DNA of 32,824 nt from the NCBI GenBank assembly GCA_038244535.1, contig JBBRTJ010000032.1, positions 1 to 32,824 of the forward strand. The letters run 5' to 3'. The translations under genes were made by a program, and so were the position numbers. Below the pieces are notes generated by a model. It was not told where the DNA came from. It made no database searches and saw nothing but the letters and a program-made list of their open reading frames with translations. Of this stretch, positions 14,743-23,200 are shown one piece after another; within the stretch, counting starts at the first letter, position 1, and every line of letters starts with the position of its first letter. This stretch comes from JBBRTJ01 sp038244535. Lineage in GTDB: Bacteria; Actinomycetota; Acidimicrobiia; Acidimicrobiales; Ilumatobacteraceae.

Positions 14743-15281
14743 CGAGCTGCGACCTCCGAGGCGACGGTGGCCGAGAAGGCGTCCGGGCCGAGGACCGCAC
14801 CGGTGGCCCTGTCAGCGCCACCGTGCTTGAACAGCTCGGCCGGAATGGCCATCGGGGCGATCGGGGCGGTCGTGGTCCACTCGTGCACGCAGATGCGATG
14901 GGTGATGGCCCATCGGCCGTCTCGGAGCTCGTAGCGGTCGACGTAACGACCCCACCACGTGTCGACCTCACGCGTGCCGTCCTCCAACGTCCGCAACAGG
15001 TACGAGGTGTTGTACAGCTCGCCTCGGGCGTGCGTGTGGTCGTCGATCTCGATCGTGTGGTTGAAGATGCAGTGCATCGTGGCCTCGAAGCGGGCGTGCG
15101 TCGTCACCACCCGCTCGCAGAACTCGGCGGCGTCACCCACGAACACGCCGTGGTCGTCGATGGCGCCGTCGTGGTACGCGCTGGCCATCATGGCCACGTC
15201 GAGGCGGTCGACTCCCCGGCAGTACCGGTTGGCGACCTCGCGGATCGCCTCCTTCGCGCCCAGCTCCTCGATCAGGTCCAT
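14739..15281 (-). CDS. SnoaL-like / NTF2-fold protein
   Basis: 180 residues. The SnoaL-type signature is strong: EAIREVANRYCRGVDRLDVA, MMASAYHDGAIDDHGVFVGD (the Asp42-Asp43-His44 pocket), MHCIFNHTIEIDDHTHARGE, VDTWWGRYVDRYELRDGRWA, THRICVHEWTTTA. Relatives are annotated as nuclear transport factor 2 family proteins and include aromatic-ring hydroxylase beta-like and dehydratase-like proteins, mostly without assigned reaction. Start ATG 15281 lies 6 nt from a TACTGT -10. First gene of a coupled pair with the phosphotransferase. Confidence 0.83.
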   Translation of the reverse strand: MDLIEELGAKEAIREVANRYCRGVDRLDVAMMASAYHDGAIDDHGVFVGDAAEFCERVVTTHARFEATMHCIFNHTIEIDDHTHARGELYNTSYLLRTLEDGTREVDTWWGRYVDRYELRDGRWAITHRICVHEWTTTAPIAPMAIPAELFKHGGADRATGAVLGPDAFSATVASEVAAR

Positions 15282-15287
15282 GGCCGG

Positions 15288-15318
15288 ACAGTACGCGCCC
15301 TCGCCTGCCCCAGACCAA
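15288..15318 (-). promoter_or_regulatory. Predicted leaderless promoter of the SnoaL/phosphotransferase pair
   Basis: Minus strand TTGGTC (15318-15313), 19 bp, TACTGT (15293-15288), 6 nt to ATG 15281. Confidence 0.5.
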
Positions 15319-15417
15319 GACCACCAGCGCTCACCGCAGAGGCTTCACCCACGGGCCACCCGAGAACTCGTGCGAGTTGTGCGCGCCCTGTGCCCCTCCG
15401 GCGCACAAGTTGGGGCT

Positions 15418-15447
15418 TTGGGGGACGGGAGAGAGGGCTGGCACACT
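15418..15447 (+). promoter_or_regulatory. Predicted leaderless promoter of the acyl-CoA synthetase operon
   Basis: TTGGGG (15418-15423), 18 bp, CACACT (15442-15447), then 7 nt to ATG 15455. TTTGGG one base earlier gives a 19-bp spacer. Confidence 0.45.
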
Positions 15448-15454
15448 CCCAGCC

Positions 15455-16969
15455 ATGATCTGGGGACACGTGGTGCAGTACTGGGCGCGCTGGCAGCCGG
15501 ACTGGGTGGCCGTGCGCTTCGGCGATCGGGAGATCACCTGGCGCGAGCTCGACGTGCACACCGACGAGCTGGCCGCGGGCCTGACCGCCCTCGGCGTGGG
15601 CCACGGCGACCGCATCGCCATCTTGCTGCTGAACCGGCCCGAGTACCTCGAGACGGTCGTGGCCGCCATGAAGCTCGGCGCCATCGTGGTGCCGATGAAC
15701 GTGCGCCTGACCGCCCCCGAGATCGCCTACCAGGTCGCCAACGCCGACTGCACGGTGGTGGTGACCGAGACCGCGCTCGCCCCGGCCCTGGCCAACGCCC
15801 GGCTGGCGCAGCCGGCCATGGTGGTGCTGAACGCCGACGACGGGACCCTCGACGCCGCCCGTGTCGTCGGGGCCATCCCCCCGCCCGTGAGCATCGCGGC
15901 GAGCGATCCCCTCTTCATCTGCTACACGAGCGGCACCACCGGCGATCCGAAGGGCGCGGTCCTCACGCACAGCTCGTGGCACCACGCCGCCATGTGCCGT
16001 GCGCTCCAAGGGCCGATCACCCGCGTCGACAAGCTCCTGCTCCCCTTCCCCTTGGCCTTCACGGGTGGGATGGCAATGGCCATGACCGCGATCTGGTCCG
16101 GCGCCCAGCTCGTGCTCGAACCCGGCTTCGACGCCACCAGGGTGCTGCACCTCATCGACGACCTCGGCATCACGGTATTCATGGCCGTGCCCGCCATCTT
16201 CCAGGCGCTCGCCGACCACCCGGACTTCGACGCCACCGACATCAGCTCGATCCGCTGTGCGTCCTCGGGTGGGGCGCCGGTGCCGGTGAGCCTCATGCAG
16301 ATCTTCCTCGCCCGAGGCATCCCGATGACCCAGGCGTACTCGCTGACCGAAGTGAGTGCTTCGGGCATCACGCTGCCTTACCACCAGGCGCTCGAAAAGG
16401 TTGGGAGCTGCGGGGTGCCCGCCATGCACAGCGAGGCCCGCATCGTCGACCCTGAGACCGGCGCCGAGCTGCCCGACGGCGAAGTGGGCGAGATCGCCAT
16501 CCGGGGCCCCGAGGTGATGAGCGGCTACTGGCGCAACGAAGCCGCGACGGCCGCCGCCCTGCGCGATGGATGGCTGCACACCGGCGACCTCGGCACGCGC
16601 GATGCCGACGGCTACTTCCGGGTCGTTGACCGCGCCAAGGACATGCTCATCAGCGGCGGGCTCAACGTGTACCCGGCCGAGCTGGAGCGCACCTTGGCCG
16701 CGCTGCCGTCCGTGATCGAGGTCGCCGTCGTGGGCGTTCCCGATGCCCGCTGGGGCGAGACTCCCGCCGTCGTGGTGCTCACCAACGGGCCCCTCACCGG
16801 CGACGAGGTGCTGACCGCGTGCAAGGCCGAGCTGGCCGACTACAAGTGGCCCCGGTACCTCGTGATCCGCGACGAGCCGCTGCCGCGCAACATGAGCGGC
16901 AAGGTGCTCAAGCGCCAGCTGCGTGACGAGCTGGCCGATCTCCCCAGCCGCGCCACGCCCATCCGATGA
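15455..16969 (+). CDS. Class I acyl-CoA synthetase (AMP-forming)
   Basis: 504 residues, ANL superfamily: activates a carboxylic acid with ATP to the adenylate and then the CoA thioester. Motifs: P-loop YTSGTTGDPKG (about 157-167), QAYSLTEVSA (A5), GWLHTGDLG (about 372-380, ribose-binding Asp), the hinge RAKDMLISGGLNVYPAELE and catalytic Lys483 in RNMSGKVLKRQL. Length and motif order are complete. The sequence looks like the fatty/aryl acid group; chain preference cannot be read. The stop overlaps the nitroreductase gene (ATGA), so it heads a three-gene run with the nitroreductase and methyltransferase. Confidence 0.93.
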   Translation: MIWGHVVQYWARWQPDWVAVRFGDREITWRELDVHTDELAAGLTALGVGHGDRIAILLLNRPEYLETVVAAMKLGAIVVPMNVRLTAPEIAYQVANADCTVVVTETALAPALANARLAQPAMVVLNADDGTLDAARVVGAIPPPVSIAASDPLFICYTSGTTGDPKGAVLTHSSWHHAAMCRALQGPITRVDKLLLPFPLAFTGGMAMAMTAIWSGAQLVLEPGFDATRVLHLIDDLGITVFMAVPAIFQALADHPDFDATDISSIRCASSGGAPVPVSLMQIFLARGIPMTQAYSLTEVSASGITLPYHQALEKVGSCGVPAMHSEARIVDPETGAELPDGEVGEIAIRGPEVMSGYWRNEAATAAALRDGWLHTGDLGTRDADGYFRVVDRAKDMLISGGLNVYPAELERTLAALPSVIEVAVVGVPDARWGETPAVVVLTNGPLTGDEVLTACKAELADYKWPRYLVIRDEPLPRNMSGKVLKRQLRDELADLPSRATPIR

Positions 16970-17721
16970 CCACCGATCCGGCCAGTCCGTTACGGGCGGA
17001 GCGCCCGTTCGACGTCGAGGAGGCCGACCGCCTCCTGACCACGACCCGAAGCGTGCGCAAGCGTCTCGACCTCACCGCACCGGTGGACCTCGACGTGATC
17101 ACGACGTGCTTGGAAGTCGCCCAGCAAGCTCCAACGGGGTCGAACAACCGCTCGTACCGGTTCCTCGTCATCACCGACGCCGACAAGCGCGCCGCGCTGG
17201 CCGACCTGTACCGCAAGGGCCTCGGCGAGTACGCCCGCGCCACGGCTGAGCTCAACGAGCGAGGGTTCGAGTCCAAGGTCGGGGTGCGCGACGAGGCGCC
17301 CGGCATCGACGAGGCCGCCCGCACGACGGCGCTCGACGCGCAGACCAAGCGGGTGTTCGCCTCGGCCCGCTACCTCACGGCCCACCTCCACGAGGTGCCG
17401 GTCCACGTCATCCCGTGCATGGTCGGCCGCCTCCCCGATGCCTACGACAACTTCCGGGCTGCGGCCTACTACGGCTCGATCCACCCGACGATCTGGTCGT
17501 TTCTCCTCGCGTTGCGCACCCGGCGCTACGGAGGCGTGTTCACCACGCTGCACCTCGTCAACGAGCAGGCCGCTGCCGAGCTGTTGGGCATCCCGTCCCA
17601 CATCTGCCAGATCGGCCTCATCCCCGTGGCCCGCACCACCGGGGGTGGCTTCGGGCGGGCCGATCGGGGACCCATCGACGAGGTGCTGTACGGCAACAGC
17701 TGGGGCGAAGCGCTGCGCTGA
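16966..17721 (+). CDS. Nitroreductase-family flavoprotein
   Basis: 251 residues. The FMN-binding nitroreductase fold shows RSVRKRLDL near the N-terminus, AQQAPTGSNNRSYRFLVIT (phosphate and ribityl contacts), HVIPCMVGRL, GSIHPTIWSFLLALRTRRYG (dimer core) and QIGLIPVARTTGGGFGRADR at the end. Members reduce nitro groups, quinones, enones or flavins with NAD(P)H; some desaturate or dehalogenate. Translationally coupled to the acyl-CoA synthetase (ATGA at 16966-16969), suggesting its substrate is a CoA ester or its acid. That link is inference. Confidence 0.88.
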   Translation: MTTDPASPLRAERPFDVEEADRLLTTTRSVRKRLDLTAPVDLDVITTCLEVAQQAPTGSNNRSYRFLVITDADKRAALADLYRKGLGEYARATAELNERGFESKVGVRDEAPGIDEAARTTALDAQTKRVFASARYLTAHLHEVPVHVIPCMVGRLPDAYDNFRAAAYYGSIHPTIWSFLLALRTRRYGGVFTTLHLVNEQAAAELLGIPSHICQIGLIPVARTTGGGFGRADRGPIDEVLYGNSWGEALR

Positions 17722-17746
17722 AGTGACCTGCTGCGAGGCTGGCGCC

Positions 17747-18565
17747 ATGAGCTCCAGCGCCGCCGATGAGCGTTACACCCATGGGCACCCCGCGGCGGTC
17801 GTGGCGGCCCATGCCGCCCGCACTGCGGCGTCCTCGGCCGCCTACCTGCTGCCCCACCTGAGCGTCGGCCAGCGCTTGCTCGACGTCGGCTGCGGCCCCG
17901 GCTCGATCACGATCGACCTGGCCGAGCTGGTCGCCCCGGGCGACGTCGTCGGCATCGACCGCTCCGACGAGGTGCTGCTCGCCGCCCGCCGGCTGGCCGC
18001 GGCGCGAGGCGTGCCCAACGTCGCCTTCGAGACCGCCAACGTGTACGAGCTCCCCTTCGACGACGGCTCGTTCGACGTCGTGCACGCCCACCAGACGCTG
18101 CAGCACCTCGTCGATCCGACTGCGGCACTGCGCGAGGTGGCGCGGGTGCTGCGCCCCGATGGGCTCCTTGCGGTGCGCGACGCCGATTACGGCACCATGG
18201 TCCACGCCCCCCACGAGCCGGGCATCGACGCGTGGCTGGCGCTGTACCACGCCGTCACCTCGGCCAACCGGGCTGACGCCGACGCCGGTCGGCACCTGAG
18301 CGGCTGGGTGCACGACGCCGGCTTCGTCGACCTCGTCACGACCACCAGCACGTGGACCTCTGCCGAGCCTGTCTCGTGTCGAAGCTGGGCCGAGCTGTGG
18401 GCGTCACGCCTCACCGAGGGCGCCTTCGCCGAACAGGCCCAGAGCGAGGCGCTGGCCACCCGAGCCGAGCTCGATGAGCAGGCGGCTGCGTTTCGGGCAT
18501 GGGCGAGCCAGCCCACGGCCTTCTTCGCCTTCCTGCACGGCGAGGTGCTGGCCCGCCGGCCCTGA
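17747..18565 (+). CDS. Class I SAM-dependent methyltransferase
   Basis: 272 residues. Motif I LLDVGCGPGSITIDLA binds SAM; VVGIDRSDEVLLAARRLAAA is the acidic strand-2 site; FDDGSFDVVHAHQTLQHLVD and VLRPDGLLAVRDADYGTM match motifs of UbiE/Coq5-like (Methyltransf_11) enzymes. The acceptor is unknown. ATG 17747 is 25 bp after the nitroreductase stop and is probably cotranscribed. No good ribosome site is seen; GAGGCT 6 nt upstream resembles the leaderless -10 position, so an internal promoter is possible. Confidence 0.87.
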   Translation: MSSSAADERYTHGHPAAVVAAHAARTAASSAAYLLPHLSVGQRLLDVGCGPGSITIDLAELVAPGDVVGIDRSDEVLLAARRLAAARGVPNVAFETANVYELPFDDGSFDVVHAHQTLQHLVDPTAALREVARVLRPDGLLAVRDADYGTMVHAPHEPGIDAWLALYHAVTSANRADADAGRHLSGWVHDAGFVDLVTTTSTWTSAEPVSCRSWAELWASRLTEGAFAEQAQSEALATRAELDEQAAAFRAWASQPTAFFAFLHGEVLARRP

Positions 18566-18583
18566 CCGCGGCGTCAGACGGAG

Positions 18584-19384
18584 TCAGGCCAAGGCGCCGG
18601 CATCGGCGGCGAGCACCGAACCCGTCATCAGCATCGACAGGTCAGTGCAGCAGAAGTAGATGACCCGGGCGACGTCATCGGGCACCCCACCACGGCGCAG
18701 GGCGTTGGCGCTGAAGCTGGCGCTGATGTCAATGCCCGCTTCCTTCAGCGGGGCGAGCTGCTCTTGCACCCCGGGCGTGTCGATGACGGTGGGGGCCACT
18801 CCCAGCACGCGGATGCCGAGCGGCCCGAACTCGACGGCGAGCGCCTTGGTGAGCCCGACGATGGCGTGCTTGGAGGCGATGTAGGCGCTGATGCCCGGGG
18901 CCGCCTTGAACCCGGCCGTCGAGCTGAGGTTGACGATGACGCCGCCCTCGCCCATGCGGCGGGCCGCCTCGCGGGCCCCGGCGAACGAGCCGCGGACGTT
19001 GACGGTGAGCATGCGATCGATGAAGGCGTCGGTGACGTCGATGGCGGGGCCGGTCGTCGGGTAGATGCCTGCGTTGTTCACCCAGATGTGGAGCCCGCCG
19101 AAGTCGGCGACGGCGGCCTCGCAGACCGCGACGATCGACTCGGTGTCGGCGACGTCGATGCGCATCGCCACAACGGTGGAACCAGTTGCAGATGCAACTT
19201 CTTTGGCGGTCACCTCGGCCCCCGCGACATCGAGGTCGGCCACGATGACCGTGGCCCCGGCTTCGGCCAGGCGGGCCACCGTGGCGGCACCGATGCCCTT
19301 GGCCCCCCCGGTCACGACGGCGACGCGGCCGGCGAGACTCGAGAGCTCGGTCAACGACCGTCCCGACACGTCTGCGATGCCCAT
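18584..19384 (-). CDS. SDR-family oxidoreductase
   Basis: 266 residues. TGGAKGIG (25-32), Asp50 (VIVAD), NNAG (103-106), Ser155 (NLSSTAG), Tyr168 and Lys172 (YIASK) form a complete classical active site. C-terminal MTGSVLAADAGALA replaces the usual VDGG with ADAG. An insert (LAPLKEAGIDISASFSANAL) forms the substrate loop. GGGGGA precedes ATG 19384. Convergent with the methyltransferase gene (18 bp apart) and divergent from a luciferase-like gene. Substrate unknown. Confidence 0.9.
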   Translation of the reverse strand: MGIADVSGRSLTELSSLAGRVAVVTGGAKGIGAATVARLAEAGATVIVADLDVAGAEVTAKEVASATGSTVVAMRIDVADTESIVAVCEAAVADFGGLHIWVNNAGIYPTTGPAIDVTDAFIDRMLTVNVRGSFAGAREAARRMGEGGVIVNLSSTAGFKAAPGISAYIASKHAIVGLTKALAVEFGPLGIRVLGVAPTVIDTPGVQEQLAPLKEAGIDISASFSANALRRGGVPDDVARVIYFCCTDLSMLMTGSVLAADAGALA

Positions 19385-19415
19385 GGTGATCCCCCAGTGA
19401 TCGATGCGGCGCGAC

Positions 19416-19443
19416 CGGCGCGTTGTGAGTGCACCGCGCGCCG
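19416..19443. promoter_or_regulatory. Inverted repeat between divergent SDR and luciferase-like genes
   Basis: CGGCGCG (19416-19422) and CGCGCCG (19437-19443), 14-nt spacer containing GTGCAC. In the 101-bp divergent region, so a candidate operator; GC-rich arms could also arise by chance. Confidence 0.25.
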
Positions 19444-19485
19444 ATGGTAAGCACCCGGAGCCGCCGCAGACCAAAGGGGAGCACC

Positions 19486-20376
19486 ATGACCGAGGTCGGC
19501 TTGTGCCTGCCACAGCTCGGACCCCACGTCACCGCCGATGTGGTCCGCCGCTTCTGCCAACGCGGCGAAGCGATCGGCTTCACGAGCTTCTGGGTGCAGG
19601 AGCACCTCTTCTACCCACTCGAGGGAAAGAGCGGATACGCCGGTCGACCCGGCCTGCCGATACCGGTCCCCTACCAGCACATGCTGGCCTCCACCGAGCT
19701 GCTCACGGCAGCGGCCGCGTGGACCGAGCGAGCCCTGCTCGGCACCTCGATCCTGGTGGCCGGCTACCACCGCCCCGTCGAACTGGCACAGCGACTCGCC
19801 ACGATCGACGTGCTGTCCGGCGGGCGCCTGGTGGTCGGGCTCGGCCTCGGGTGGAGCGAGGACGAGCACGACCAGATGAACGTCGAGTTTGCGACCAAGG
19901 GCGCCCGCCTCGAAGAGCTCGTGGCCGCCCTCGAAGCGTGCTGGGCCGACGGCGAAGTCGAGTTCCACGGTCGGTTCTTCGACATCCCCCGCTGCCTCAT
20001 CCAGCCCAAGCCGATCCAACGGCCCCGGCCGCCACTGATCTCGGGCCTGTGGGGGCCACGAGGTCAGGAGCGCACGCCGCGCCTGTTCGACGGATGGAAC
20101 CCGGCCGGCCTGACCGTCGAGCAGTCCGGGGCGATCATGGCGGGGATGAACGCCGCCCGCCCGGCCGGCACGGCGCCGATGTCGATGTGGTACCGGCTGT
20201 TCCTTCAGGCCCCGACCGGTGCCGACCGGCCCGATCAGCTGCTCGACACCTGTGTCGAGGCGCGGGCTGCCGGCTTCGAGCACCTGATCGTCGACGCGAA
20301 CTTCTGGCCGGGCATCACCTCCCCCGAGGGCTGGCTCGATGCCCTCGAGCTCATGGCCCCGGTCGTACCGCTCTGA
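19486..20376 (+). CDS. LLM class (F420-dependent type) oxidoreductase
   Basis: 296 residues, luciferase-like barrel of the 280-300 residue F420 group: RRFCQRGEAIGFTSFWVQEH, ALLGTSILVAGYHRPVELAQ, RLATIDVLSGGRLVVGLGLG, WSEDEHDQMNVEF, FFDIPRCLIQPKPIQRPRPP. ATG 19486 has a good AGGGGAG ribosome site. Third such enzyme in 14 kb. Its 3' end faces the PPOX-type gene on the other strand, itself probably an F420 or FMN protein. Substrate unknown. Confidence 0.87.
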   Translation: MTEVGLCLPQLGPHVTADVVRRFCQRGEAIGFTSFWVQEHLFYPLEGKSGYAGRPGLPIPVPYQHMLASTELLTAAAAWTERALLGTSILVAGYHRPVELAQRLATIDVLSGGRLVVGLGLGWSEDEHDQMNVEFATKGARLEELVAALEACWADGEVEFHGRFFDIPRCLIQPKPIQRPRPPLISGLWGPRGQERTPRLFDGWNPAGLTVEQSGAIMAGMNAARPAGTAPMSMWYRLFLQAPTGADRPDQLLDTCVEARAAGFEHLIVDANFWPGITSPEGWLDALELMAPVVPL

Positions 20377-20403
20377 TGGCTCGACGCTGACCGTCGCCGT
20401 CGT

Positions 20404-20916
20404 TCACCAGCGCCATCGGGTGGCCCTGGTCGCAAACTCGTCGGCCCGCTCGATCATTGCGAAGGCCCGATCGGGAACAACCTCGAAGAGCGCCTGGCTG
20501 CCCACGAACGCGCGCAGGTCGGTGCCGGGGACCTCCGGCTCGTACTTCGCGGCGTAGGCATCGAGCACCGCCTCCCGGTCGGCACCCTCCACGATCGGCA
20601 CGGCCCGGCCCTCGACCGAGACGCACTCGACCGTGTCGTCGACGGTCACGACGACCTGCGGGTTGGCCGCGATGTTGCGGGCCTTGCGCGACAGCGACGA
20701 GCACGAGAAGACGAAGCGCTCCGCCTCTGCCATCCACACACCCCACACCGGGAGCGCGTGGGGACGTCCAGAGGCCGACACCGTCACCACCCAGTAGTTG
20801 CGGTTGCGAACCAATCGCTCCGACGCCCAGGTCCACGGCAGCGCCTCCCAGGTTCCTTCGGCAACGGCCTCGTCGATCCCGTAGCCGACCGAGGCCGGCG
20901 GATCGGCAAGGGGCAT
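20404..20916 (-). CDS. Pyridoxamine 5'-phosphate oxidase-like (PPOX) split-barrel protein
   Basis: 170 residues. Split-barrel flavin/F420-binding fold: WASERLVRNRNYWVVTVSAS, GRPHALPVWGVWM, FVFSCSSLSRKARNIAANPQ, VVVTVDDTVECVSVEGRAVP, then LDAYAAKYEP. The RKARNIAANPQVVV segment is typical of PPOX-class F420-dependent proteins of actinobacteria, though some bind FMN or haem. It starts 2 bp after the stop of the molybdopterin oxidoreductase gene, so the two are one operon. A role passing electrons to or from the Mo enzyme, or in F420 redox, is inference. Confidence 0.83.
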   Translation of the reverse strand: MPLADPPASVGYGIDEAVAEGTWEALPWTWASERLVRNRNYWVVTVSASGRPHALPVWGVWMAEAERFVFSCSSLSRKARNIAANPQVVVTVDDTVECVSVEGRAVPIVEGADREAVLDAYAAKYEPEVPGTDLRAFVGSQALFEVVPDRAFAMIERADEFATRATRWRW

Positions 20917-20918
20917 GG

Positions 20919-23132
20919 TCAGACCTCCTGAAAAGTGAGCCCCGGGGGCATGGTCATGGGCATGGTCAGGTTCTCGTCGCTTCGGCGCACGTTGACCGGG
21001 ATGGCGCTCATGACGGGCAGACCGGTGACGCGGTCGAAGTCGCGGTCGACCGGCGTGAGCCGCCCGGTGTTGGAGCCAATCGTGCGCACGTCGCCGTCGA
21101 ACTTGGGCGAGTCACCCCAGGCGTGCGCCATCGAGATCACACCGCGGGCGACGTCAGGGGCGGGCTCGACGATGCCGAGAATCGTCGCGTGGCCAGAGTC
21201 GATCTCGATGATGTCCCCCTTGGCCAGCCCTTCGTCGGCCAGGTCGTCAGGGTGCATGAAGGCCGGGTTGTACGACCACCGGCGCACGAGATGGGGGATG
21301 TCGCGGCCCGAGGAGTTGTACACGTCGAGCAGCCGCCGGCTCACGAGGCGGTAGGCGAAGCGCTGGTCGTCGCGATACCCGGCATGGTCGAGCAGGGGCT
21401 CGGCCGCCACCTCGGCCAGCTCGTCCAGCATCGACTCGTCGCCCACCTGCAGGCGCACGGCGTGGCCCGGGTCCTTGGGCAGCACGATGATCGAGTCGTC
21501 GCGCCACATCGCCCCGTGCGCGTGCTGCTTCACCTCGGCGAGTGGGATGCGTGACGCGCGGGTCATGAGCTGGTGGAGCTCGTCGGTGGTCGGCGCGTCG
21601 GTCATCGACACCTCGACGCCGGCCACCTTGAGCTGGAGACCGAGCCGCTGGGCCAGCCCGTAGAAGAGCTCCCACTCCTCGATGCAGTCGCTCCCCTCGG
21701 GTGGATCGACCAGCTTCGGGGCAAACTGCGCGTACGGATCGGGGTAGCCGGTGGTCGCCGCGCCGTAGCCCCAGATCGTCTCGTTGGGCATCGTGATCCC
21801 ATCGACCTCGAGCGACAGCTTCGGGGCGAGCACGTAGTCGGCGAGCTTGGCCGTGGCCGACCACCTTGGGTCGATCGTGACGTTCAGCTCGAGCGCCTGC
21901 ATGGCATCGAAGGTCTTGAGCTGATCGGGCCACGCCGCCATCGGGTTGCCTCCCAGGCTGAACAGGGCCCTCACGCGGCCAGGGCCGTCGGTGAGGATCT
22001 CGTCGCTCAACGCCGCGGTCGGCAGGCCACCGGCGTTGTCGCCGAGCCCCCGCACCCGCAGCTGCTCACCGAAGCCGGCAGCCGGCGGCCGGGGCTCGGC
22101 CTGGGCCTTGGCCACCCGCTGGGGCATCAGCACGTAGGGGTTGGGCACCGGCTCGCCCTCGCGGAGCCAGCGCCCGCACACGGTCTGCAGGCAGGCGATG
22201 AGGTACTCGGTCAGCGTGCCGCGCGGCGCCATGTTCGGTCCGGTGCCGGCGGTCACCGAGCCCCGCGTGCCCGCGGCCCACATGCGCGCTGCAGCGACGA
22301 CCTGGGCGCTCGGCACGGCGGCACGGCGCTCGACGTAGTCGGGGGTGAAGGGCTCGACCGCAGCGCGGAGCGCCTCGAATCCTTCGACGTCACTGGCAAC
22401 GAAGGCCTGGTCGAACAGCCCTTCGCTGAGGATGACCCGGAGCATCCCGGCCAGCACCGTGGGGTCCTCGCCGGGGCGGCTCTGGAGGTGGAGGTCCGCC
22501 ACCGCTGCGGCCTCGGTGCGGCGCGGGTCGATGACGATGAGGCGCATGCCGCGCGCCTTGGCCTCGCGCAGCCGCTTGGCCGGGTTGTACTGGGGGATCC
22601 CGCCCCACATCGAGATCGTGGGGTTGGCCCCCACCAGGATCCAGGTGTCGGCGGAGGCGAACGGTTGCGGACCCGCGCTCCACGAGCCGTGCAGGGCTCG
22701 GGCGACGCCCTTGCCGGGTTGGTCGATGCTGCCCGACGAGAACCGCATCGGCGACCCCAGGGCCTTCATGAAGCCCTTGGCCATCTCGTTGCCGGACGGG
22801 TAGTGGAACGAGAAGGTGCCGGCGTAGAGCGCGACCGAGCGGGGGCCGTGCTCAGCCACGAGGTCACGGAGATGGGCGGCGATCTCGTCCAGGGCCTGCT
22901 CACTCGAGATCGCGGCGTAGGTGCCGTCGGCCATGCGCTTGTGCGGGCGCAGGATCCGGTCCGGGTGGCCGTGCTGCTCGGGCAGGGCCCGCCCCTTCAC
23001 GCAGGAGAACCCCTCGTACATGGGGTTGTCCACGTCGCCGATGACCTTCACCACCCGCCCGTCCTCGACAGTCACCGTGATGCCGCAGAACGCATGGCAG
23101 AACCGGCAGAACGAGGTGTGCTCCGTGCGCAT
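20919..23132 (-). CDS. Molybdopterin-dependent oxidoreductase (DMSO reductase family)
   Basis: 737 residues. N-terminal [4Fe-4S] motif with Cys9, Cys12, Cys16 and Cys44, then bis-MGD domains: LVGANPTISMWGGI, LIVIDPRRTEAAAVADLHLQ, RPGEDPTVLAGMLRVILSEG, LFSLGGNPMAAWP, and the C-terminal dinucleotide-binding barrel (DIPHLVRRWSYNPAFMHPDD). At the Mo-ligand region (about 131-140) the sequence reads FSSGSIDQPG, with Ser or Asp candidates and no Cys or Sec, so it is not a standard formate dehydrogenase. No Tat signal: likely cytoplasmic. GGGGG precedes ATG 23132. Divergent from the P450 by 68 bp, in an operon with the PPOX-like gene. The reaction is unknown. Confidence 0.9.
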   Translation of the reverse strand: MRTEHTSFCRFCHAFCGITVTVEDGRVVKVIGDVDNPMYEGFSCVKGRALPEQHGHPDRILRPHKRMADGTYAAISSEQALDEIAAHLRDLVAEHGPRSVALYAGTFSFHYPSGNEMAKGFMKALGSPMRFSSGSIDQPGKGVARALHGSWSAGPQPFASADTWILVGANPTISMWGGIPQYNPAKRLREAKARGMRLIVIDPRRTEAAAVADLHLQSRPGEDPTVLAGMLRVILSEGLFDQAFVASDVEGFEALRAAVEPFTPDYVERRAAVPSAQVVAAARMWAAGTRGSVTAGTGPNMAPRGTLTEYLIACLQTVCGRWLREGEPVPNPYVLMPQRVAKAQAEPRPPAAGFGEQLRVRGLGDNAGGLPTAALSDEILTDGPGRVRALFSLGGNPMAAWPDQLKTFDAMQALELNVTIDPRWSATAKLADYVLAPKLSLEVDGITMPNETIWGYGAATTGYPDPYAQFAPKLVDPPEGSDCIEEWELFYGLAQRLGLQLKVAGVEVSMTDAPTTDELHQLMTRASRIPLAEVKQHAHGAMWRDDSIIVLPKDPGHAVRLQVGDESMLDELAEVAAEPLLDHAGYRDDQRFAYRLVSRRLLDVYNSSGRDIPHLVRRWSYNPAFMHPDDLADEGLAKGDIIEIDSGHATILGIVEPAPDVARGVISMAHAWGDSPKFDGDVRTIGSNTGRLTPVDRDFDRVTGLPVMSAIPVNVRRSDENLTMPMTMPPGLTFQEV

Positions 23133-23164
23133 GGCGACCCCCACGATCTTGGCGAGGGCCGCAC

Positions 23165-23194
23165 TTGGACCCCCGGCCTCCACTCGGTCACGAT
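23165..23194 (+). promoter_or_regulatory. Predicted leaderless promoter of the P450
   Basis: TTGGAC (23165-23170), 18 bp, CACGAT (23189-23194), then 6 nt to GTG 23201. Lies in the 68-bp gap to the divergent molybdopterin oxidoreductase. Confidence 0.42.
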
Positions 23195-23200
23195 CGTAGG

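Noticed and set aside
15455..18565. Natural-product biosynthetic cluster (synthetase, methyltransferase, P450)
   Set aside because: No carrier protein, ketosynthase or condensation domain; the synthetase looks like a stand-alone acid-CoA ligase.
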